A program made the position numbers and the translations under genes. Source: JAVSMW01 sp032027005 (GTDB lineage: Bacteria; Bacillota; Thermincolia; Thermincolales; UBA2595). From it: a stretch of DNA of 64,000 bases. The notes beneath the pieces were generated by a model. That model did not search any database. It saw nothing but the letters and a program-made list of their open reading frames with translations, and was not told the DNA's origin. The first letter of the stretch is position 1. The number at the start of each line of letters is the position of its first letter. The stretch is taken from the NCBI GenBank assembly GCA_032027005.1, contig JAVSMW010000006.1, positions 116,214 to 180,213 on the forward strand, in the 5' to 3' direction. Of the stretch, positions 15,142-23,467 are shown one piece after another.

Positions 15142-15735
15142 ATGAAAAAGCTTGTTGTGGGGATATCCGGCGCAACAGGTGCCATTTACGGAATCAGACT
15201 ATTGGAAGTACTACGCGAACTTGAGGTAGAGACGCATCTGGTTGTATCTGAAGGAGCGGCGCGGACTATCCGGATGGAAACGCAGTATGAATTTTCCGAA
15301 GTGACCAAGTTAGCTACACATGTTTATGACATTAAAAATGTCGGAGCTTCCATAGCAAGCGGATCTTTTCCAATCGATGGTATGGCTATCGTTCCCTGTT
15401 CCATTAAAAGTCTTTCGGCTTTGGCTAACTCTTACAATGATAATTTGTTAATTAGGGCGGCCGATGTTAACCTTAAAGAAAAAAGGAAAGTAGTGGTTAT
15501 GGTTCGGGAGACGCCGTTGCATGTCGGCCACCTGCGCCTGATGATGCAGGTGGCCGAAGCCGGCGGGGTTATTCTTCCTCCAATGCCTGCTTTTTACCAC
15601 CAGCCCCGGAGCCTCCAGGAAATAATTGATCAAACAATAGGGAAAGTTCTGGATCAATTTGGTTTAGATGGTAAACTTTTTTCTCGATGGGAAGGCAGCG
15701 GAATATTAAGGTCTGTCAGCAAAAAAAGCATTTAG
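15142..15735 (+). CDS. ubiX: UbiX flavin prenyltransferase
   Basis: The product has 197 residues. It makes prenylated FMN from FMN and dimethylallyl monophosphate, the cofactor of UbiD enzymes. GISGATGAIYG at the N-terminus (FMN phosphate loop), SEGA, VPCSIKSLSALANS and the C-terminal PRETPL-type segment (VRETPLHVGHLRLM) with PPMPAFYHQP are all typical UbiX/Pad1 signatures. Its length is normal. Its presence right after UbiD and ligase genes supports a self-contained prFMN enzyme cluster. Confidence 0.95.
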   Translation: MKKLVVGISGATGAIYGIRLLEVLRELEVETHLVVSEGAARTIRMETQYEFSEVTKLATHVYDIKNVGASIASGSFPIDGMAIVPCSIKSLSALANSYNDNLLIRAADVNLKEKRKVVVMVRETPLHVGHLRLMMQVAEAGGVILPPMPAFYHQPRSLQEIIDQTIGKVLDQFGLDGKLFSRWEGSGILRSVSKKSI

Positions 15736-15742
15736 GGAAGTA

Positions 15743-15790
15743 AACAGGGCCGCTTTAGAAATCTTTGAATATGTAAGCGGCCCTGTTATT
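15743..15790 (+). terminator. Strong hairpin after ubiX
   Basis: AACAGGGCCGCTT (15743-15755) pairs perfectly over 13 bp with AAGCGGCCCTGTT (15775-15787), followed by ATTTA. It ends the carboxylase transcript and separates it from the regulator. Confidence 0.75.
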
Positions 15791-15838
15791 TACTCGCAGT
15801 TAGATGGGGAGGTTAATATTAGACGAGGTGAGGTTAGG

Positions 15839-16870
15839 ATGGATTCTCAGAAAAAAAGTTTGAGAGCCGTTATTTTCAACCCCGAAGGTGTTTTGTTTAC
15901 TACTCGGGAAAACAGTAACCCACTGTCGGAGGGAATTCAAGAAGAGCAGCAGTTGATTTCTCCTTCTAAAATTGACATAAAGCCTGGCGCCGTAGAAAAT
16001 TTGGTTTTGCTTAATCGAATGGGTTTCAAAATAGGCCTTTTGTTGTTAAGTCATCACCGGGATTTTGAGCAGGCTTTAATTCATTTGGGCTTAATTTCCA
16101 AAAATATTTTTCTAATTTCCGATGCTAATACTCAAAATTACTATCAAGAAGGTCATAAGTTGATCTTATTAATTAAAGAATGTCTGCAACAAATGGAAGT
16201 TAAGATTAACGAAACTTTTTACGTGGGAAGTACACCTGATGATTATTGGGCTGGGCATATTATCGGGATGAAAACATTAGCTATCGGCAATGGCTTAAAT
16301 AATCAGAATTTGCATCAGAATTTGCCACAGCCGACTAATATTTTTCCGGAAATTCATGATCTGATAAATTTTATTTACGAGTTAGAAAAAAGTCAGCGTA
16401 CACTCTTTTTAACCGAAAATATTTATAAGACTTTTCGCGGTTTAAGCTCAAAATTCTCAGTTTTTTCAGAACGTTATGGGATTCCTCCCGCTCAAATGGC
16501 TGCCATGCAAAAACTTCGCAAGAAAGATGGGGTTGCTATATCTCAACTCGCCAAAGAGATGGGACTTTTGCTTAGTTCAATTTCCGGTTTGGTTAACAGG
16601 ATGATTAAGCAAGGATTAATTACAAAAAAGAAGGATGAACGGGATAGCCGGGTTAGCAAGATTTATGTTACTGAGAAAGGAAGGGAAATCATTGGTAAAT
16701 TATCTTCTTTTAGCCTGGAGATAGAGAACTATTTTGAAAATTATGTCGACAAGGAAGATCTTTTATGTTTAAGTAGAAATTTACAGAAAATTACCAGTGT
16801 ACTGGATACGAAACCATATTTTAACTCTGAATCCAAAACATACACCGAGTTTCGGGAAGCGAATAATTGA
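15839..16870 (+). CDS. Fusion of degenerate HAD domain and MarR-type DNA-binding domain
   Basis: The product has 343 residues. Residues ~10-180 follow a HAD-fold pattern (AVIFNPEGVLFTT; ETFYVGSTPDDYWAGHIIGM) in which both motif I aspartates and the motif IV acid pair are replaced, so it is probably a non-catalytic ligand-binding domain. Residues ~195-330 are a MarR-type winged helix (ISQLAKEMGLLLSSISGLVN, then DERDSRVSKIYVTEKGRE in the wing). The ATG follows GAGGTGAGG. Located just downstream of the carboxylase operon's terminator, it is the best candidate for the operon's regulator, perhaps sensing a phosphorylated or aromatic metabolite through the HAD part. I do not know a described family with this architecture. 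Confidence 0.75.
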   Translation: MDSQKKSLRAVIFNPEGVLFTTRENSNPLSEGIQEEQQLISPSKIDIKPGAVENLVLLNRMGFKIGLLLLSHHRDFEQALIHLGLISKNIFLISDANTQNYYQEGHKLILLIKECLQQMEVKINETFYVGSTPDDYWAGHIIGMKTLAIGNGLNNQNLHQNLPQPTNIFPEIHDLINFIYELEKSQRTLFLTENIYKTFRGLSSKFSVFSERYGIPPAQMAAMQKLRKKDGVAISQLAKEMGLLLSSISGLVNRMIKQGLITKKKDERDSRVSKIYVTEKGREIIGKLSSFSLEIENYFENYVDKEDLLCLSRNLQKITSVLDTKPYFNSESKTYTEFREANN

Positions 16871-16938
16871 ATGTGAAGAACCTTAACTTAACCTTAAAAA
16901 GATTAATCCATTATATTGGCCAAATCCATTAATATCCA

Positions 16939-16980
16939 GGGTAGTGATTTCAGGTCAGTGTCAAAATCACTACCCTTTTA
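16939..16980 (+). terminator. Terminator after the HAD-MarR gene
   Basis: GGGTAGTGATTT (16939-16950) pairs perfectly with AAATCACTACCC (16964-16975), followed by TTTTA. A typical intrinsic terminator. Confidence 0.85.
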
Positions 16981-17065
16981 AATAGATTCATTTGTACTGC
17001 ATAAGTCCTGAAAAAAATCACGTATATATGACCATCTAAATATTTGGATTGGAAAATATTATAAT

Positions 17066-18907
17066 CTTGAATTCGGAAAGTAAACTATAGAAATTCAGTA
17101 TTATCAAGGCTTTAAAACCATTTTTTAGTGTAAAAATATTGACAAAAAAGAGAGAACACCACTTCTTTTCCGGAATTGTTTAAGTACCCAAACCAAAACA
17201 TTCCAAAGGATGGTGACCCTCTAAAATGATGGTATCACAACTCATAACCATAAATCAATTAGAAAATTTGTCAAGGCAACAAAGGCGTCAACTAGAACGA
17301 GAATACGAGAGAAAACTACATTCTGTACAACGCCGGACACGCAATTGTAATCTTCCGGTTAGTTTCGACAATCTGTCTATTACTGCATTCGGTAACTTCG
17401 GTAATTTGGAGGCTTTCAAGCAGGCTATCGATTTTCGAAGTATGTTTAATCGGGTTCGACTTAATCGTCATCATAACTGCAAATATACTGACGCTGAGTT
17501 ACTGGACACCATTATTGATGCCATTTCGCTGGGATTATTACGGTTTTCCCACATGAATATCCTGCAAAATGATCCCGGATATCAGAAAATCAAAGAGATA
17601 AAGCGGATACCGGATGAGAGTACTTTGCGGAATTTTTTGTCTCTGATATGTGAGCAGAAGGCCTTAGTTCAACTGGCTCTAGTTAATCAAGAACTGCTGT
17701 CACTTAAGGCCAAATCTGATGCACCCCGTGAAGTTTGGCTGGATATTGACGACAGTGTTCTCACAGTTTTCGGAAACCAAGAGGGGTCCGAAGTAGGTTA
17801 CAATCCCCGTTACCACGGGCGGCCTTCCTACAAAGTAAAGGTAGCCTTTATCGCTGGAACTTGCGAACTGGTAAATGCCAGATTATACTGTGGGAAAGTA
17901 GCCAGCAACGGTCAGTTTATGGATTTCCTTAAAGAGACCTTGGCCATATTAACTGCCCAGAATATCATTGTAAAAGGCATCCGCATGGATAAAGGCTTCT
18001 TTGACGAAGATAACTTTGCCTACCTGGAAGAACAAGGTATCGAGTATGTTTGCAAAGCCAAGCTAACCAGTACTATGCGTAAGGTCATCAAATATCTGGA
18101 TGAACAAAACCAGTGGCAGCAGTTGAGTAAACATTATGCTGCAGCAGAAATCACTCTTCCCCTGCCGAAATGGTCAAAAGCGCGCAGGTTTGTGTTAATC
18201 CGGGAGACCCAGAAGCCACAGGTAATTGATAATCAACTTTGCTTTGACCTGGAAACCCATGATTATCAAGTGATAGTAACTTCCAGTGAGGAATACAACC
18301 CAGAGGAGGTATGGCACGAATACAACAAGCGCTGTAACATTGAAAATAAAATTGATGAACTCAAAGTAGGCTTGGGTTTTGAAAAAATGAGCCAGGAAGA
18401 AATGGATAGAAATGTTGCCTTTATGTGGCGGAAAGTACTGTCCTACAACCTGCTCAATTGGTTTCGACTGGCCTTGTTGGATGGCAAGGATAGTCACGCA
18501 GAAGTGCCAACTATCCGGCGCAAAATATTGAATGTACTAGGGAATATAGTTGGTAGCAACCGTTATCGGCATGTAAAATTAGCCCCAAACCCTTGGTTGC
18601 AAAAAGTATTGAAGACTATCAAAGAGAAGTTGCAAATATTCCTCAGCCAACAGGTCTGGATTGCCGTAAGTTCGGGCTAATACTAAACAAGGACGAAAAC
18701 CAAAACCCAATAACCACTTTCCCATTCATTTATAGGCGGGGCTTGTTAATTACACTCTAAACTCTGGCACTTTTGGGTAATGTAACCATAATACCAATTG
18801 CCTGACAAGTCAGGTGTCTAATGAACCAAAAACCGCAGTGCCATATCCTGCAATTTTGTATTTTTAAGCCATTAGGTGAAATCCGGGAAGTACTTTCCGA
18901 TTTCAAG
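17066..18907 (+). mobile_element. IS1380-family insertion sequence, complete
   Basis: The element is 1842 bp. The ends are CTTGAATTCGGAAAGTA (17066-17082) and TACTTTCCGATTTCAAG (18891-18907), inverted repeats with one mismatch in 17. They are flanked by the 5-bp direct repeat ATAAT (17061-17065 and 18908-18912), the expected kind of target duplication. It contains one intact transposase gene. It separates the carboxylase locus from the following MarR gene. A second set of the same ends occurs at 21233-21368. Confidence 0.88.
17226..18680 (+). CDS. IS1380-family transposase
   Basis: A 484-residue DDE transposase. Catalytic landmarks are DIDDSVLTVFGNQEG (first Asp region), RMDKGFFDED (second Asp) and YNKRCNIENKIDELK (Glu). 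GYNPRYHGRPSYKVK is characteristic of IS1380-type DDE enzymes. The reading frame is intact, so the element may be active. The start is ATG 17226 or the adjacent ATG 17229, with GGATGG-type ribosome site. Confidence 0.9.
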   Translation: MMVSQLITINQLENLSRQQRRQLEREYERKLHSVQRRTRNCNLPVSFDNLSITAFGNFGNLEAFKQAIDFRSMFNRVRLNRHHNCKYTDAELLDTIIDAISLGLLRFSHMNILQNDPGYQKIKEIKRIPDESTLRNFLSLICEQKALVQLALVNQELLSLKAKSDAPREVWLDIDDSVLTVFGNQEGSEVGYNPRYHGRPSYKVKVAFIAGTCELVNARLYCGKVASNGQFMDFLKETLAILTAQNIIVKGIRMDKGFFDEDNFAYLEEQGIEYVCKAKLTSTMRKVIKYLDEQNQWQQLSKHYAAAEITLPLPKWSKARRFVLIRETQKPQVIDNQLCFDLETHDYQVIVTSSEEYNPEEVWHEYNKRCNIENKIDELKVGLGFEKMSQEEMDRNVAFMWRKVLSYNLLNWFRLALLDGKDSHAEVPTIRRKILNVLGNIVGSNRYRHVKLAPNPWLQKVLKTIKEKLQIFLSQQVWIAVSSG

Positions 18908-19199
18908 ATAATATTATTTCACATTTTTTTGTAAACTAGGATTTTATTTTTCTGGCATAAGCATTATAATATAGATAAAAGTTTGTATGAAAAATATTGG
19001 TAACAAAAGTTTTCCAAACTTTCGAAAAAACAGTATCATTTCCTTAGCCGCAGACTATACGAAACTGACCCGTAACCGATTGTGAGGTGCAGATCCAGTC
19101 GTGTTAGTAAGAAATTTGGCAGAAACTGTCTTCGGGTGTAATTCCCGGATCTTTTGTCAAAGTTTGGTATTTCTGAACACTTATTTGGGGGAGTATTTT

Positions 19200-19697
19200 A
19201 TGACGAATAACAAAACTTCTAATGAGGCTGCTGCAGTTACTCAACATCTTTTAAATGTTTACCGGCAGCTTTATAACAGGTATAATGAATTTGCGGCACA
19301 ATTTGATCTTACAGCAACCCAGTTGGCATCCCTTGACAAGTTATCGATAAGTGATGGGATGACGGTAGGAGAATTGGGCCAAATTATTGGAATTGAACGC
19401 AGCAGCGCAACGGGCTTTGTTAATCGAATGGTGGCTAAAAAGCTGATTGTCAAATATCAGGATCAAACGGATAAAAGGTTAATGAGGATATACCTGACAA
19501 CGAACGCCAAAAAAAAATTAGAGGCCAAGAAATCTGAGCAGTATTCATTTTCAAGAACTATTGGCGCTTACTTGGAAAGCCAGCTAATTTCAGACGAAAT
19601 TACTCAGTTAAATCTTCTACTCCAGACAGTGGGTACCGCATTGGAGAAATTCTCTGTGTGGAAGGGTAAGGAAACCGGGGCAAGAGAAGAAAACTAA
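19200..19697 (+). CDS. MarR-family transcriptional regulator
   Basis: The product has 165 residues. The winged helix is MTVGELGQIIGIERSSATGF (recognition region) followed by the wing DQTDKRLMRIYLTTNAKK. ATG 19200 is chosen because GGGGGAG lies 6 bases upstream; longer frames to 19101 lack a ribosome site. No ligand domain beyond the normal MarR helices. Its target is unknown. It is separated from the carboxylase genes only by the IS1380 element, so before that insertion it lay next to the HAD-MarR gene. Confidence 0.88.
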   Translation: MTNNKTSNEAAAVTQHLLNVYRQLYNRYNEFAAQFDLTATQLASLDKLSISDGMTVGELGQIIGIERSSATGFVNRMVAKKLIVKYQDQTDKRLMRIYLTTNAKKKLEAKKSEQYSFSRTIGAYLESQLISDEITQLNLLLQTVGTALEKFSVWKGKETGAREEN

Positions 19698-19789
19698 TAT
19701 ATCCAACTGAGTTTGAAACCCCAAAGTGACACTTGACAGGTGCATATAAACCCTTACTAAAATTTAGAGGCCCCTTACAGGTCAAAATA

Positions 19790-19816
19790 AAGGGCCGTCT
19801 TTTCGGCCCATTTTGG
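19790..19816 (+). terminator. Terminator after marR
   Basis: GGGCCG (19792-19797) and CGGCCC (19804-19809) with a TTTT-containing downstream stretch form a short but GC-rich hairpin. Confidence 0.6.
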
Positions 19817-19912
19817 CAAATAATATGATTGAACGCAAAACGTCCGGGTTAATTACAACCGGCGCCTCTGCGCACTATGCGTCATCTTTTATTATTTAAA
19901 TATGAATCAACA

Positions 19913-19942
19913 AGTGTGATCTGCCCAGGTCACGCTTTTTTG
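19913..19942 (+). terminator. Second hairpin with T tract
   Basis: AGTGTGATC and GGTCACGCT pair over 9 bp with two G-U pairs, followed by six T. It is about 120 bases upstream of the phosphatase gene. The gap 19698-20059 otherwise shows no gene. Confidence 0.45.
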
Positions 19943-20059
19943 TTTGGCCTTACCCTGCGGGTGAGGTGGTGTAAGATATTACTACATATAGAAGGGAAAA
20001 TGGCAAATAATGTCGAAGTCACTTAAATTATAAATGCGGATACCAATTTGGAGGGTGCC

Positions 20060-21250
20060 ATGAACCAAGGTGAGGAATATTTCCGCAAACTTATACAGTT
20101 ATCAGCTGAAGAACAGCTGAGTGCAAGTGAGGAGCGGTTCCGGAGTTTGGTAGAGGCATCTCCCCTTGGGATTATGGTTTTTGACACCGAGGGTGTAATT
20201 ACAACCATTAATTCCAGTATGCTGAAGATATTGGGTTCGCCTTGTCCGGGAGAAGCTGCTGATATTACCCTGCCTTCGGGTCAACCGTTATTGGATCCAG
20301 TTATTTCAGACAGAATTTTAAAGTGCATAGAATCCGGAGAATCTGAGGTATATGAACACTCTTGTACCTTAGAAGAGAATTCAGTCTGGTTACAGTTTTA
20401 CATCAGCCCTCTGAACAATGGCCATGGAAGGGTAACAGGCGCTCTGGCCCTGGTGGAGGAGATTTCTGACAGGAAGAATATGGAAAATGAACTTATTGAA
20501 AAAGACCGGAGAATCCAAAAGGAACTTCAATTGGCCAATGCCATTCAATCGAGTTTATTTCCTATCAATTTACCCCAGGTTCCCGGCGTTACCGTTGCTG
20601 CCACGGCAGTATCAGCCAATGAAGTGGGTGGGGACTATTGTGACCTGTTTGTCACCAAATATAATAAACTAGGCATTGCTATAGGGGATGTGATGGGGAA
20701 GGGTGTTCCGGCTGCCCTTTTTGTGGCTTTGACTTACGCCTTCGTTAGAAACTACGCCTTGGAGTTGGATGAGCCCAGCACTTTGGTGAACCGGGTAAAC
20801 AGGGGACTTTACGCACAGCTTGAGCTGACCCAGCAGTTTATTACCTTTTTCTATGGTATTTATGACCCCGAGTCCCGAAATATAGTTTATACCAATGCCG
20901 GTCACAACCCGCCATTAGTATATCGGGCGGCCACCGGAGAATGTGAAGGCCTGCCTGTTCGTGATTTTATAATGGGTGGGATGCTGAATGCCCAGTACCG
21001 GGAAGGCTTATTTTCCCTGTTTCCAGGAGATGTGGCGCTTTTTTACACTGATGGTTTGAAAGAAGGCCGAAATCGGGCTAAGGAACAGTTTGGTATGGAT
21101 CGGATTATCAACTGTCTCAAAGAAAACCATATTCATGATCCTGCCAGCATTCAGGAAATCCTCTCTTATGAGTTTGCAGAATTTCTTGATGGAGAACCGC
21201 CCTATGATGATGTAACAATGGTTGTTATTAAACTTGAAATCGGAAAGTAA
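20060..21250 (+). CDS. PAS-SpoIIE/RsbU-type serine phosphatase
   Basis: The product has about 396 residues. A PAS domain (roughly 20-135; SEERFRSLVEASPLGIMVFD) is followed by a short coiled linker and a PP2C-type phosphatase domain of the SpoIIE/RsbU class (roughly 160-390; NEVGGDYCDLF, GDVMGKGVPAAL, NAGHNPPLVY, LFYTDGLKEGRN, YDDVTMVVIK). Such proteins dephosphorylate anti-anti-sigma factors in partner-switching cascades; no partner is encoded nearby. ATG 20060 is preferred over TTG 20048, with GGAGGG close upstream. The last codons (LEIGK) are the terminal inverted repeat of an IS1380-type element, so the natural C-terminus was cut a few residues short by an insertion. Confidence 0.87.
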   Translation: MNQGEEYFRKLIQLSAEEQLSASEERFRSLVEASPLGIMVFDTEGVITTINSSMLKILGSPCPGEAADITLPSGQPLLDPVISDRILKCIESGESEVYEHSCTLEENSVWLQFYISPLNNGHGRVTGALALVEEISDRKNMENELIEKDRRIQKELQLANAIQSSLFPINLPQVPGVTVAATAVSANEVGGDYCDLFVTKYNKLGIAIGDVMGKGVPAALFVALTYAFVRNYALELDEPSTLVNRVNRGLYAQLELTQQFITFFYGIYDPESRNIVYTNAGHNPPLVYRAATGECEGLPVRDFIMGGMLNAQYREGLFSLFPGDVALFYTDGLKEGRNRAKEQFGMDRIINCLKENHIHDPASIQEILSYEFAEFLDGEPPYDDVTMVVIKLEIGK

Positions 21251-21368
21251 ACTATAGAAATACTGTGTTATCAAGGCTTTAGAACTATTTTTTAGTGCAA
21301 AAAATTTGACAAAAAAAGAGGAAACACCANTTTAAGCCAAATACGGAAAGTTACTTTCCGATTTCAAG
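21233..21368. mobile_element. Second IS1380-type element, collapsed in assembly
   Basis: CTTGAAATCGGAAAGTA (21233-21249) and its exact reverse complement TACTTTCCGATTTCAAG (21352-21368) bound 136 bases. The ~95 bases after the left end closely match the left interior of the complete element at 17066 (AACTATAGAAAT, TATCAAGGCTTT, TTGACAAAAAA). The right side also resembles the complete element's right end. A single N stands at 21330. The likely reality is a full-length related IS whose middle was not assembled; a small internally deleted derivative is less likely. Confidence 0.75.
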
Positions 21369-21427
21369 TTTAAAGGACCTGTCGATTTTTGACAAGTCCT
21401 TTAATTATCATCTAACCTTCATTATGT

Positions 21428-21462
21428 TTCTCTGTGCCTCAGTGCACTCTGTGGTTTGTTTA
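21428..21462 (+). repeat. CTCTGTGCCTCAGTG dispersed repeat
   Basis: TCTCTGTGCCTCAGTGCACTCTGTGG matches, in reverse orientation, the segment at 49230-49266 with one or two differences. Related CTCTGCG strings occur at 23208-23360. Such intergenic repeats are known from many genomes, with unknown function. Confidence 0.55.
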
Positions 21463-21485
21463 TATTTAGCTTTTTCATCTTGAAT

Positions 21486-22781
21486 TTACTTTTTGTAATT
21501 GTTTAGCACCATACCGGTAATCACTTTCGGGTAAAAGAAAGTTGATTTTTGGGGCATTTTTTCGCCACCAGTGGCGATGTCAGTGACTTCTTCCACCCTG
21601 GTGGAGTTCATAAAGAAGGCCAACTGAGCAGAGCCATTGTCCACTGCTGCTTTGGTGGCATCGTCATCCCTGAGGTAAACCAGGTTACTTTCGTCAGCCC
21701 TTTGCTGGCTGCCGATACCCAGTAATTTTTCTAAAATCAGGGTATGCAGAATTGAAACATCAAGGCGGCGCCAGGCGGCTGAACGGCCTTCCATGGTGAC
21801 ACGATCCAGTCTGTTTTCATCTTTTAGAGTAATCAGATAATATTTGCTATCAGCGTATAGGCCGAAGGCGTGAGCGTTTTCTCCCTGGGCCTCCAATTTA
21901 GCAATAAACTCGTTTAAGCCTAATCCCTTAACTTCTTCCACCGTAAAATCTTCGGTTAATTTTTCAACTAGTGAATTTAAATTAAATTCTGTTAAGTTTT
22001 TGACTACCCGGTGAGTAGGGAAGACGACCAAGCCTTCATTATATAGGTTGACCAGACAGATCATCAGATAATCGAAGCCGGACTTACCCTGATCGGCCAT
22101 TTCCTTACCGAAATTAACCGCTGTCTCATACCGGTGATGGCCGTCTGCGATAAAAACCTTTTTGGATGCCATCTGGTCGACCACATATTGTACTGCGTTT
22201 TCATCAGAGACAACCCAAAGCCTGTTCATAACCCCTTGCTCGTCAGTAACCTCCGCGTCAGGTTTTTGGTTGCCTTTAGCTTTATTTAAAACGGTTTCAA
22301 TGGAGTGATCAGGGTCTGCATAGAGCCCGAAAATTGGGCTGAAGTTGGCCAGCGTGGCTTTCATCAAATTCAAGCGGTCAGCCTTGTGCTTGGGCAAAGT
22401 TTCTTCATGGGGCAGGACTTCGCCCTTGCTGTAATCATTAGCCTGCACTCCGGCGATGAAACCGCTGCGCACTTTTGTTTCACCCCTGGCTTCAAATTCC
22501 TGCTCATATAAGTACACAGAAGGTTTTTCTTCATTGACCAGTACACCGGAAGCAATCCATTCTCCGAGAAAAGCCGCTGCCCTGGTGTAACGGTTCTTTT
22601 CTTCATTATCATCAGAAAAAGTCTTACCTAATTCAAGACGAATAACATTGTACGGGTTTTTAGTGTAAAAGTCTTCCTGTCCCTTGGCATCTATGACATC
22701 ATAAGGCGGAGTAACCACCTCATTAATATCTACCTTGGATGAATTGTACCTTAAGCCCTTCATTGGGACAATTTTTGCCAA
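21486..22781 (-). CDS. DUF1015-family protein
   Basis: The product has 431 residues. The N-terminal VVTPPYDVIDAKGQEDFY and central ADGHHRYETAVNF are the hallmark motifs of DUF1015, a widespread bacterial and archaeal family whose biochemical role is not established. The start is TTG (22779-22781), preceded by AAGGAGG at good spacing. No partner gene is adjacent and both flanks are long non-coding gaps, so it is probably a single-gene unit. Confidence 0.85.
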   Translation of the reverse strand: MAKIVPMKGLRYNSSKVDINEVVTPPYDVIDAKGQEDFYTKNPYNVIRLELGKTFSDDNEEKNRYTRAAAFLGEWIASGVLVNEEKPSVYLYEQEFEARGETKVRSGFIAGVQANDYSKGEVLPHEETLPKHKADRLNLMKATLANFSPIFGLYADPDHSIETVLNKAKGNQKPDAEVTDEQGVMNRLWVVSDENAVQYVVDQMASKKVFIADGHHRYETAVNFGKEMADQGKSGFDYLMICLVNLYNEGLVVFPTHRVVKNLTEFNLNSLVEKLTEDFTVEEVKGLGLNEFIAKLEAQGENAHAFGLYADSKYYLITLKDENRLDRVTMEGRSAAWRRLDVSILHTLILEKLLGIGSQQRADESNLVYLRDDDATKAAVDNGSAQLAFFMNSTRVEEVTDIATGGEKMPQKSTFFYPKVITGMVLNNYKK

Positions 22782-23467
22782 AATGTTGAACCTCCTTTAA
22801 TTTACTGGCTTTTTCGAAAGCAATATTCCCATTTATTTTAATACATTCTCTGTGAAAATTCAATTTTTTGTTTCGCCATAATTGAGTGGAGAGTGATGAG
22901 TGGGGAGTGGTGAGTGTTTTTCTGTTTCACTCTCCACTCCCCACTCGCCACTCTTCACTTCGATATGACTCCCCGGCTTGCTGATCTCCGCTTTACAGCA
23001 AGATTCGTGACGATGCCGCCCAATGGAAACTTCCGTAAACGGTCATACCTGCTCTGATTCAATAGCAAACATAAAATTAAATTAGATTAAACAGAGATAG
23101 AATAATTTGAGAAAAAACATTTTTATAGAAGGCTTCAGTCGAAAAATATCGAATTCAGTTGAAAAGATAGTAGGCTCTCGGAAACAGTCTTAAAATATGA
23201 CGCAGAGATTAAAAGGAGAGAACAGAAGAGAGACGCAGAGAGTGAGTACTGATACAGGTTAATCCCTTTTACCCCTTAATTAATTATTCTTTATTTGCAG
23301 TTGCCAGCTAATATACCTCTGCGACTCTTGTTTACTCTCTGCTACCTCTGCGTTTTCTTTTAGACAGGATGGAGTGGAGGAAAAAAGAAAAAGTCCAATG
23401 CGCCAAGCCTTGATCATAAAGGGGATTTAATTTTCGAGAGACTATAAATAGCATCGGGAGGTAAATT
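22782..23467. other. Gene-free gap with inverted GAGTGG repeat
   Basis: No coding frame with a ribosome site was found in 686 bases. It holds a long imperfect inverted repeat rich in GAGTGG/CCACTC (22884-22916 against 22928-22958) and two facing CTCTGCG-type segments around 23208-23240 and 23315-23360. The second pair of arms could fold into a large hairpin. Confidence 0.5.
22884..22958. repeat. GAGTGG/CCACTC inverted repeat
   Basis: The left arm consists of GAGTGGAGAGTG..GTGGGGAGTGGTGAGTG-type units and the right arm CACTCTCCACTCCCCACTCG. Together they form a long hairpin with an 11-base loop. A short relative (GAGTGAGTAGTGAGTAGTGAG / CTCCTCACTC) lies at 50870-50912. It may act as a bidirectional terminator or be a mobile palindromic unit. 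Confidence 0.5.

Noticed and set aside
1332..15735. UbiD/UbiX as ubiquinone or menaquinone biosynthesis genes
   Set aside because: Three diverged UbiD proteins with small subunits, ATPases and a CoA ligase do not fit quinone synthesis, and no other quinone genes are present.
18961..18970. CATTATAATA as a -10 box for the MarR gene
   Set aside because: No acceptable -35 element at the right distance; the region is simply AT-rich.
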